The translations under genes and the position numbers were made by a program. The notes below the pieces were generated by a model, which saw only the letters and a list, made by a program, of their open reading frames with translations, was not told where the DNA came from and made no database searches. A stretch of DNA of 64,000 bases from Macrocystis pyrifera. Its lineage: Eukaryota; Sar; Phaeophyceae; Laminariales; Laminariaceae. The stretch lies in contig JASSKH010000016.1 of assembly GCA_031763025.1 (NCBI GenBank), positions 2,604,001 to 2,668,000 on the forward strand, written 5' to 3'. This document shows, in pieces, positions 47,101 through 59,100 of this stretch (positions are counted from its first letter, which is position 1; the number at the start of each line of letters is the position of its first letter).

Positions 47101-50100
47101 TTGGCCAGGGAAACGAGCGAATCGGGCACGTTTTTCATGGTGTCCCACCAGCCATTTTGCGAGAGGCATGCAACGCCGTTTGCCGTTTCTTCAGAATAGC
47201 AGTTTGAAAATATGTGGATACACTACAGTTCCCTCTATTCAGCTTCGGACGCGATTTATCTGAAGAACAGGCCATTTTTTCGGCTGGAACGTCGATATAT
47301 ATCTGAAAATGCCTTGTTGATTTTTTTTGTCTGAAAATGACAACATCGTAAAAACTTCGAACAACTCCCCTGGAGAACGAAAAACGGGTCTAGATACCTC
47401 TCCCCAAAAGACTGCAAGTATTCCGAGAAGAGCGAGCCTGATTTGGTCGGACTCCGTGCGTAAAATACGTGAAAGCACGTATAGAACACAGTTTCGGGTA
47501 AGTTTTTTGGATTTCAAAACCCTCCCGTATTAGGTGGCCTAATTGCGTGAAGTTTGGGCGGATCCCGTGAAATCCGTATGCCGTCCGGCGTAAACCCGTG
47601 AAAATTGGGGTTCCCTTTTTCCCGTCCAAACCAGTCCCGTGGTTTCGCGATCCCACAGGATTTATCCCGTCATTTCTGATACAACGGGATTTTCCCGAGG
47701 TTTTTGGTAGACGGGTATAAGCTCAGGAGTGATTAGGCGTGCTCAACTCGAAGGCCGGAAGTCAGCCTTTCGAATCTTTCGAACCTTTGTAGCATTTGTT
47801 TTTTTTAACTCTTTTAGCACTGCAGTCCCGTTCGTGGGAAAAAAAGTTGAGAATTGACTGGTTTGTCCCCGAAACGGGACTGCACTCCTAGAGTTAAGTG
47901 TACCATTTTCCCCAGATATTCTCTATATCAAAGCCCTAAAATTGAAAACGTTTTCGTTTTGCGGGTAAAAAAACTACTCCGGGATATCTCGATCCCGCGG
48001 GATCTCGTCCCGGGACGAAAATTCGTTCCCGAGGAAGGCCCTTCTTTCATCCAAGCATAATCAAAGTATTATAGCAGGGCCGTGTTTTTTTTTTTCCTGT
48101 TTTCAAAACCAGCATTCTTGAACCAAGCAACCTAATTTAGTTGGTTATTCATTTTCCCTCATTTTCTGCCGGTAAACTGTTTTTCATACTTGAGCACTAC
48201 GCTGCACCGTAACCATGATAGGAACCGCGGCGGCCGCCCCGCTCGTCGTCGTCAATGACATGGATGAGGAGAAGTGGTACGAAGTGGTACACGTCAACTA
48301 TTATAAGCATCTTTAGGAAACATCCTTGCAAGTCTGTGTGGCAGTGCGAAGGTTTCCCCGCGCAAAATTGCGTTGACGAGACCCCCCCCCCCGGGCCGGG
48401 CCGCCTATGGGTTTTTTTTTTTTTTTTTTTTTTTCATCATCACTTTTTTACTTTCCAGCCCACTCGTAGGAGGTTTTGCCCTCGACGATCTTCTGGACAA
48501 GCCGTGGTCACAGGTGTCGTCCCTTCTCCCCCCCCGGTACGTGCCTTTAGTTTTTATCGCGCATAGGGTTCAGCATTCCCACTGCTCGTGGATTTTCATC
48601 GAATGTACAGCTAACTCACGCTCTCGCGCTTTCCGCTAATCAATTTTAAGCAAGAAAAAGTCGCTACGAGCATGCACTCGGTGAGACTCGAACTCACGAA
48701 ATTGATCTTGATAAGCTCGCGGACCACCTACCAAGCCACCGGGGACGCCGGCTGATTGCTGGCGAAGCACTGACCAACAATAAGGGGTTGGCTCATGAGA
48801 CGTGAGTTTGTCTTGTGTTCTTCAGATTAAACCGTTTTTTCTACCCGTCGACATCCAGCACAACCAGTGTCCGTGTCGATTCTTAAGTCCTATTCATAGA
48901 AGAGCTACAAGTTATGCGGTCACAAAGCTAGGCTACAGAGATACTACTTTGGTTGCCACGTATATGGGCACGACATGCACATTCCATGGAATAGAGAAAC
49001 GAAACGAAACAAAAAAAAAAAAAACTTTGAGAAGACAAATCGAAAGCCAGAATGATGAAATGGTATTGCACTGCCCACTGTGCTTACTGCACAGCATACC
49101 TGGTACGTGGCAACGTAGTATCTCTGTGTGGCGTAGCTTTGTTTGTGATCACAGAACTTGTATTTCTTCTATTATAGGATTGAAGATCGGCACGGACACT
49201 GGTTTCGCTGGATGTCGACGGGTAGAAAGAACGGTTCAATGCGAAGAACACACACACTGGATACGACAGGCACGACAAACAACATTCCATGGAATAGAGC
49301 AACGAAAGCAAACAACGAAAAAAAAAATACAATCAAACAAACAAAGAAGACAAATCTAAGGAGAAGAAAACACAAGAAAAAAAATGTGTTGTGCCACGGA
49401 TCCTAGATCCGAGTGCTGAGTGTCAAGTACAAACCTGCTGTCAACCGTGGTCGTGACTCGTTATGTGCCCGCTCTTTCGTACCGGCGTCGAGGACATGGT
49501 TCTTTTGTGACGTGGCCGGAATGTCTAGAGTCTGGAATTCGGTGATTACATCGACCGAGAGATCGACCGAGTTAAGTCGCCGACTCACCTTAATTACCTC
49601 GCTTTTGGCGGCCGAAATCCCCTCATCCTGGTTCTGGGTTTTGAGCACGTTGCTGACGGAAGTATTTCTTCAGCGGGTCGAGTGTGGAGGTTCTGATGGC
49701 CGGTACATTGAACTGATTTCGAAATATTATAGTGCTGATTCTGCCGGTATTTGGTTGCTTGAAGTCCGTGTCTTAATCTTCGACCCTTCAAGACCAAGAC
49801 CTGCATCGCCGTTTTTGGGACAAACTACTTGGAATCAGTGGTGGACAATTGGGGACAAGCTAGTTGGAATGAGCTCGGGATAATCAGGAACAAACTACTT
49901 GGAATTAGTGCGCGGTAGTTGTGGACAAACTACTCCGAATCAGTTTTTATTTATTTTAGCATTTAGTATAATGGGGCAACACATTTTTTTTACACGATAT
50001 ATTTGTTCATTTGACTTGAGGCAGAGGTTTTGCATGGCGAGAATGGCAAGGAATGCGATTTATGTCGAAGTGTTTTGTTTTGTGTTCGGCTTCGATCGAG

Positions 50101-53100
50101 ATAACTGCCCTCAATTTTGGTCCTGTGGTCCGTACATCCTATCCTCTTCTTTCAGGAGCCATCCATAGGTTGAGCTTCTGTAGGGATACATTACCGGCAC
50201 TCTCATGAAAGTCCCGCAAGAGACTCGAATATAATTTTCCGGGAATTGAAGAAATCGGGAGCGGTTCTACTGAAGTTAGTGTCGAACACGCTGTTTTTTA
50301 AACAATAAAGCAAGCTTGGGCGAATACACGGGTAGATGGAAGTACAGGACTAGTATCCCTACCAGGTAGGAGGCGGGGTGTGACGGGTGACATGTACACG
50401 AGCAGAAGGAGAAAGAGGACAGGGTTTGGCGGATGATGTTTTTTCGCAGGAGCAGGAAGAAGATAGGGTGCGGCCGGAGACACTAGCGGAGAAGCAAGTA
50501 ACTTGTCGCTCGCCTGTGCGATAAATAGGAAGGAGGTAATCCTCTAGAATAAACGACATGGAAAACATACACAGAAAATCGTATCAACAACGTGTTTCTT
50601 CTTTATCCGCCATGTATGTGCTGCTCTATGGTCGATGCTTGAGGGCAGCAGCAGCACAAATCTGTCTCACACACTCTCTCACGACAAATGAAACCTTCTC
50701 ATGGTGCTCCAACAGGCGCACTACCAATACATGGTACACCGCCGACGGGCGTACAGCCATACTCTACCGTAGCACACAGCCGACGCCCCTGACGCAAACT
50801 ACCAAAGCTTGTGTTTGATGCTCTCGTGGAGGAAGATGGTATCCACCGCCGTCTCCCCGCTCATGAGTTTACTCTTGTCTGTAGTGAAAAGCCGGCGTGC
50901 GAGAACAACCGTTCGGAGAGTGCCGACGAGGCTTGGACCTCAAGGTACTTGCGGGCCAGCTCAGCGATGTGGGGGTACATGCGCTCGTTCTGGCTCCACC
51001 ACCCCAGAGGATCACGCAGGCGCTCGACTATCTCTGCTTCGTCATCCTCGCCGTCCTTCTCGGATGAATATTCCTCGTCGCTGTCGTCGAAATTCCACCG
51101 AGGTACACCAGAACTCTCACCCTGCTCCTCGGGCGCGGTGATTAGTAGACCGAACTCGGTTGGAGCGCTCGGCGCCGCTACATTCATGGCCATGGCGCGA
51201 ACGAACGAAAAAAATCGTGCGCCGAACGCACTACTACTGGGGTCCGGTTGCTGTGGTCTGTGGTACCGGCCAAACACCAATGTACTCAACGCCGGCAATA
51301 GCGGGCATATAACGAGTCAAGACCACCTGTTGACAGCGGATCCTGTTTGACGCTCAGCACTCGGATCCGTGGCACTCTCGTCTCATGAGCCATCCCGTTG
51401 TTGTCGGGAAGTGCTTCGCCAGCGATCACTATAGGGGGCAGGGGGGGTGTTATCGAAAACACTGAAATTTGCGCGAGGCGACCTTAGCACAGCCACGCAG
51501 ACTTGCAAGGACGTTTCCTGAAGCTGCCTGCTTGACGCGTACCACGTCTCCCCATCCATGTTATTGACATGTTATTGATGACAACGAGCAGGGGCGGCCC
51601 CTGCTGTTCCCACCGTGCCTACGGATGTCTGCAGCAGTGCCGCGGCGCTGGGTTATAAAAAACAGAACAGAAAAAAAACGGGCAAATACGCACGAAATAA
51701 CCAACAAAAGTTGTTTTTGCTTGATTTTTGAGAATGCTTATTTCGATAAAAAACACATGAGCACGGTACCGTTTTGCTTTTTCACTCGGTTTGAGAATGC
51801 TTATTTTGATAGCAACACACGAGCACGGCCCTGTTGCTTTGATTCTGCTTTTGGTCAAAAGCAACCCAAATAAGCACCCATAATAAGCATTTTATTTAGG
51901 TTGGTCAGGTTTAGAAAAGCGCCCAAAAACGAGGAACGATACGATTTCAAAGACGTCAGCCAGAAACAATTTTACAACATGTGCATTGGGGGTAGGAGCG
52001 AAAAGAAGCAGCGATACAGCAGTAACACTTTTAAACTGCAGGGGTCAGGTGCTTTTTGAGTAGGAGTGAAAATTTGCAGCAGCGACACGAGAACTACATA
52101 CTGCAAACAAAAAGGTCGGCAGAGTACTATTACGGGGAACCATAGTTAACGGGACCTACGGTACACACAAAAACCTACACATTTACCTATTTTTACTAAC
52201 AATATTTGGTCCTGTTTTCTATGGACCCCCGTAAATAGTGCCCAGTCGTCGACTAACGAATACCAGTCATTTTGAAGTAGCGAGTCCAAGAGTATGTTGA
52301 AGTACTGAAACGACAGAGTCCTCGTGAGTCTCACAAGGGCACAAGGGGCTGAAATGACTGAGTCTTCGCGAGTCTCATGGGTACTTAGACTTATGCCAAT
52401 GGAAAAGCGAAGTTCAAAAGTTTTCGTTTCAAAAATATTGCTTCAAAAAAACAGCCGAAAATATCCTCGTATTAATACGTACCGCCGCTGTGGGAAAAAA
52501 AGGGGAAAAAAATGGTTTGATTTTCTCTTTTTTTTTTCCAACGGCTGCAAGCGGCGCAATTTGTCTTCTCTCGTTGCAAATTGTCAACATGCTGATAAAA
52601 ATCAGCTCGTGCGGCGATAGATGCTCGATCTCGATATAGACTCAGCCCACGGCCAACCCGCTTGGTTTCGGGCAAGGCCAACGAGTATAGATGACGGCAT
52701 CGAAGATAGAAAGTGAATACATGCTCTAGGGGGCGAGAGCTTGCCGGCGGCGTCCTGCGGTATCCTCCCAAACCTGAAAAAAGCCTGTCTTTTGCCATTC
52801 AAGACGGATCGAGAATTTTTGTCTTCTGTTTTGTACACACCAGCGGCTAATTGTTTTTTTTTTTCGTACGCCTGGCCTACGCCCGCCACGTCACTGGCCA
52901 TTGTGTGAAGAAGGTGACCCAAGGGTGGGTCGGAGCCCCTAACGAGCGCACTCCGTTTAGAATTCATGACGCAATCGTTGGTTTTGTCGATCGGTGTCTG
53001 TCGAGGACTCGGAATCTCGCCGCTTCGAACCAAAGACTGACCTGAGTTTTTCTCAAGCCGATCTTGGCCCAACATCGGCCCCAGATCTGCTTAATCCGGG

Positions 53101-56100
53101 CTTTTCCAAAAGTTGGAAACTTTTTTTTTTCTAAACGTGCCCATAGGAAGCGTGTTCTAAACAAAAGTGGCGGGTATCTTTGGAATTCAAACTTTTTGTT
53201 GATACTTGGCTTTCCCATTGGCATAGGTCTTTGCTTCGAAATATAGAACCAAAACATTATATTACAGTCGAATGGCGCAATTGCGATGGCTTCGACGTGC
53301 CGTGTATACACCCTCACCAAATAAGACGCCGCAGTAAAGTCCAAGATGACCAAAGGCATCGAAGGAGAACTGTCGAAGATGATCGTTACGTATACATGCA
53401 CCCTGCAGTCAAACCTCTGTGGACGAAACAGACATGAAAAATGTGATGCAGCTGCGCAGGACTCTCGAAGGCCTCGACGCGCCGTGCAACAACGTAAACC
53501 AAAGAAACAAACGTATGCACGACCTCCACGGTGACGGTTAGCAGGGTAGGTTGACTGTCGTCCTTCGTGGACCGTGATCATCGTAATAATGTAGGTATCG
53601 ATGAATTACGTAGAAAATACGTACTCGTGCTATAGTCTAATACAGTATAAAAAAACAGTGATTAATACCTGGTAGTAGTTTTGTACGGCAGCGTGTACTA
53701 CGTTGTAGGTCTGGGGGAATGTAGGTATCGAGAAAGGACGTAGAAAGTACGTACTCGTACCATAGTTCAATGCAGTAGTATAGTACAGGAGTAAGTGCGT
53801 TGGTCTTCCTTGGTCTTCCATGTAATTTTTGTTGTGCTGGGTACGACTTTTCTTTCTGGAATATAATCTACGCTTGACTATGCGTATAAATACGAGTACG
53901 AGAAAACGCTTGTATTCATGAACGAGAATGGGACGCATCAGACGGTCCAAAAAAATTCGGTGTAAACAGGCGATTTGCAAATGCCAAGAGCTCCATGCTC
54001 CTTTCAGGAAAATAACCCGAACGCCGCATGCCGTACGTACGTAGATACCCCAAGTAGGGTACTTATTTTCTTCGTTTGATATGCTGTATGTATGAAAGAG
54101 AAAGCATAGCACGGCGGTACGGCAGCACCGCAAAAACAATAAAAATGAAACCGAAAAATTGCAAAGCAAAAAATCCCCGTCCCCACTCATGTAATAAGTT
54201 TCTGCCCTGTTGGAACACTTTGCACCGGTCAATAAGAAAAATATGGAACATCAGAGGTTCTCTCTCAGCCTCATACGCCGCCCGCTCGTCTCGCGACCTC
54301 CTCACCGCCGATTGGGTCCGGGTAAAGCTTTCCTCCCTCTCTGCCACAGTGAGCCCCGTCGCCCACCTCGCGTAAAGCTCGGAGCTCACCGTGGCCCTCG
54401 TTCGCCAGCTGTCAAAATTGGCGCTCAGACTGCGTAGATCTCTCTCTGTGAACTCCAGATTGGTCGCCAAAATAAGCACCGCTTGAATGTTATTTGGCAA
54501 TCCCGAACGACCCTTGTAGACTCATTTACAATTTCATTTACAATTATATCCAAATCGACAGATGGAGGCGAGATAGTCCATTCATGCTTCCTGTGTCTCG
54601 AGGCACACGCGATGCCTAGCCACGAAAACGGCGACCACGCTCCTTGCAACGTGCTCTTTGCAACCCCCCTCTACCCGCCAGCACCCGCTGACACCCGCGA
54701 CGGCGCCGGGCTCGCCCGCGGTGCCGTGCTCTGAGTACACGCACGCACACGAAACGAAAGATTTCTTCAGAAATATAAGCTACGCTTGACTATTCGTCGG
54801 AATACGAGTACGAGTAAGCGCTTGTATTCATGAACGCGATGTTTGTTCGTAACTACAAGCTACACCAGACATTGGGTTTTTACCAGAAAAAGGTATACCA
54901 TGACAGAAAGCATCATATATCTTGTGTTTGGTGTGCCCTGAATACGTGGTTTTCTTTGTACTGTAAACTCGCCAAAATACACTGGTGTACTGTTTTTTGT
55001 CATTTCTGTGACTCGGGCGGATATCAACATGTTACCATAAAACGGTATACCGTGACAGAAAACGTGATCTAACTTGGGTTTGGTGTACCCTGATTACCTG
55101 GCTTGAAAAAAAATTACCGTTAAGCAGCAAGAAATCACTGGTGTACCGTTTTTTTTTTGTCATTTTGTTTAGAGGGACAGGTTTTTTTAACTTTGCTCCT
55201 ATTAATAGAAACCCTCGGTAAACGTAGGGAATTTCCCATAGTTCTGGCCTGTACGATCACAAAATCACGGTTTGAGCCAACCAATCACATTCACCAATTG
55301 ACCAATCAGCGAAAGGGGTATTTTTTCAGTGAACCATTAAAAAAATCAACCGACCAACGCACTGCTTGAATCGACGTATCAAAATATCAATCGCGACTCG
55401 GCAGGAGTCTCGTTGGAGAAGCTGGACAACACCTTTATCGAGATGATCAAGGCTTCCGTCGACAAGCCTCTCCCCATCACCGTGTACAACTACAAGTCTA
55501 TGACCAAAAGGTGAGCCAACTCCCAAACCCACGCGAAACTAAACAGGACCTCAGTTGGCAGGGAGCGCGGGCGGGAGGGACAGGGAAGGTTTGGTGACTC
55601 ATCTCCCTGCCTTAGGAGGGTGGGAGGGGCGAGTGGGGGGGAGGGAGCGACATCGCACATGCCTATGACCAACGTCGATCCGGTAAATTGTAAAGGGTTA
55701 ACGATGTCCTCACGGATATCTCGCGTTGGGGTGCTGCCGGTGCTGATATGTGTTGACATGCGGCCTCGTGGGCGAGAGCCATCGGTGAAACACCATGCTG
55801 CGGGGAGGAGCGGGGAGTAGGGGGTGGGCGGGTGGTTACGGTGGCGATGGCCTTTGAGAAACGGAAGGGAGGGGGTGTACTCATGCCATGCATGGCCATG
55901 GTTGTATCGCCATAGACCCTTGCATCCCTGTATACTATGGCGGGACGGAGCACGTCGGGTTTTCACCGCCAGGCAGACATTGCTTGCACCAAGCGCGAAG
56001 CGCCCTGTGTTCGACAAGTCGCATGAAGGCTGAGCTGCATCCTACTAAGAACCGCTTGTGAGGCACACTTGCAATGGACGACAGCTTCGAATTAACTGCG

Positions 56101-59100
56101 GGCGGGGGGGGGGGGGGGGGGGGGACCACGATAGCGATGGCCGTGGCGAAACAGGAGGAGGGGGGTGGGGGGGAGGAAGGGTGCGGTTACCGGGTTTGCA
56201 CCGTTGCGGCTGGAGAAGATCTCGTCGCGTCACCTCCGACTCGTTGCTGGCTGCTCTTTTTGATTGGCATTCTCTTACCGCGCAGTGACTGGTTGCACTG
56301 TGTGGTGTCCTCTAGCACCAGAAGCTCGAGCGGTGCTTTGAAGTTTTAGTGGTGTTGGGTGCGAGTGCCGGGGACACGCCGTGTCATTGATCTCTCCCCT
56401 CGTAATATCTCGCCCATGTTTGTGCCGATGCTTTCTATTAACGCGTGCGAGTATCTCCGCAGCCGTGGATGCACGCACACAAGGTTCGCTGCCGCCCCAT
56501 GCCAGGCCTCCGCGCGCAACGGTCCTGCTCTGACGCTCTATCTGTATTTTCCGTGATTATTTCCCTTCCCCCCACTGCCCCTCCTCGTGCTTTGTCACGA
56601 CGGCTTGAACGTTTTGTCCGCGTCTCCTTTTTGACAAATGGCGGACAACAGAGACGTTTCTATCACGCCTTCGAATAGTTGGGGGGGACAGGGAATGCTC
56701 GGGGTGACGATTCGGTTCGACACCTACCACAATGCTGACGATAACCTGGTGAGTTTTATTTCCTCGCGGCATGCGCGGGCTACGACTGCCAATGCTTGGC
56801 GCTGTGCTGCTGAAGGCGTGCACCGTCGGTCTCGGCCCCTTGCTTTTTCGTAGTTTTGGTGCGTTTTTTTAATTGTTTCGTCGTAGTTTATTCGAGGAGC
56901 TTCCTGGCCCGCTTTCCTCTTGATTTTCTCGCTTGTGTTAGTCGGCATGCATACGCTCACCAACCTTAGCGATAAGCCGCGTGCCGTGGTTGGCCGACGC
57001 ATAAAACACACTGTAATGTAACAGTACGGGCCCACGAATAAGAATTACGGTATTAAGGGCATTAGGATCACTTTGCGCAGGACGTTGAGGACACTACTGC
57101 TGTAGAGCAACACATCGTGCTCAGCGGCGAGTGCTAGACTGAATCCTATCTGCCAGGTGAACAATAGCCTATGCTTGAGGTTGCTTGAGGGCGGTGGCAC
57201 AGGTGGGTTCCAAGGCGTGCTCGCATTAACGACGTGGATGGTTTTTATTGGCGGGCCTATACTGTAATCAAGTGTATAGGCGACTCAGCAGTACGAGATA
57301 TCGTACAGTCCGGTGGTGAGTATCGCAGTGTCATTCGCAGCAGATTCCGCCGGACCGCGTTGTCGCCTTTTATACCCGACAACGCTGTGTAACACCTGGC
57401 ACATTTTACTCCTAAAGGTGTATGGTACCGCTTTGGTTTGAAGTGTTTGCGTAGACATGTAGGCAAATCGTGATTGATCTCTGTGTGCGCTATTTGCTAA
57501 TAGTGTGGATTCCCGGATGCTCGCTTGTACCCCCCGGAGTCGGGCTCGGTGTGCTTTTTCCTGCCCCCTGTTGACTCACGTGCAAGATGTGAACGCTGGA
57601 GGCAAAGCCACCCACTCCTGCACACATATGCATACGCTCCGCGCGCGCTCCTTGCCAGGCGGTCGGGAGTCGATTTTGACCGCCGGTATTTTCTCCCCAC
57701 GTACATAACACTTTTCAACTCTTGAGACTGTCGACATTAACGCACGTCGCGGACCCACTATAATAGCAATAGTTGTGAGGGTCAGGTCTGGGGTGGACTG
57801 TCTTGTTTGTCGAGCCTTCAGCACGCACGCGACCATTGTCGAGCATTCAGCACGGACACGGCAGTAAACCTATACGACTTTTCGCGATCGGCGTTTACAG
57901 GTGCGAGTCCTGGAAGTAGTTCCGGGATCTCCGTCCCACATCGCGGGTCTGAAGCCGGAGGACGATTACCTGCTGGGCACGGCAGAACGCGTGTTTAAGG
58001 ACCCCAACATACTGCTGGACGAGGTGACGGCCCATCTCGATCAGCCTATGGCGTTCTACGTCTACAACACAAAAACGGACGAGGTTCGTGATCGTCTTTC
58101 ATGATGCGGCAGGTTGTCTGTTAAATGGCCCCGGTGTTGAAGGCTAGAGCGGTCGGTGTGTAGGTGTGCGTGTTGGCGTACGTGGCGTACGTGCGTGTTG
58201 TGTGCGTTGATTTTTGTACCCGAGCATGTCCACGTATTTATGTATTATGCGTGCATGTGCCGTGTGCGCGCCTACGTTGCTGTTCTGCCCTTGCGAGTTG
58301 GATGTGCCTCTTGGTCGTGTTCTGTTCGCTTGTTACCGTGTGCCGTTGCGTGTGCGTGAATCGTACCGTAGTCTGGTTTTCTGCAGTACCGGGTCAGCAC
58401 CCCCATCGGGCGGATGCCTGACTTGGTTTGTTCGCCTCTTTTGTGTTTTTCCGTGGTCGACTTCGGGAAAGAAGCTGCGCCGCACGCCTGGCCAACACGC
58501 TCAAAACAATTAGTTTTTGCCAGTGAATGACGTGGAAAAGCCTTCGGCCAGGTCATTTTACGTTGGCGGATGATGCTGTCTTAACTTACTACTGCAACTA
58601 CTGCTGGGGTAGCGGCCGAACGTCTAACGTCTTGGAGTATTCGACTGCCCCACCGCCGCCTGCTCCGTTGGTGTTGCTCTCTGTGACAGGTGCGAGTTGC
58701 GGTGGTTCTGCCAACGAATACGTGGGGTGGGGAAGGGTGCCTTGGAGCGGAGGTGGGACACGGCTATCTCCATCGTCTTCCGCAATCGTGCCGGTGAGAT
58801 TTCTCCGCGCGGAATCAATTTTTGTTCGCCGAGAGGGAAGCCTGCTGTTAATGAGGCGCGAGCCTTTGTTTCTTGGTGTTCCAAGGATAAAAAGCCTGTT
58901 TATAACGGATCGTACGAGCGTAGGGTACCTTGTTTTTGGTGTGTGGATTCAATATTTTTTTCGGCCACGTTTGTCCACCGCACCTAACGCACACGGCACC
59001 AATGCCGGTCCCGGCGGGCTCTGTGCACGCACACACTAGCGAAATACTAACGAAATCTTATCATGTTGGTCCGGTTGCAAGTCGTTTCAGAGTTCGTCGA

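Larger units (their letters stand above)
48757..51432 (-). mobile_element. hAT DNA transposon remnant with nested insertion
   Basis: Long inverted ends frame a hAT transposase remnant. The right end (51299-51432) pairs with left blocks at 48757-48808 (GCTGGCGAAGCACT, GGCTCATGAGACG) and 49391-49472 (GTGCCACGGATCC, GAGTGCTGAG). The left end is split by about 580 bp of foreign sequence. The catalytic part of the transposase is gone, so it is non-autonomous. Clear target-site duplications were not found. Confidence 0.7.
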
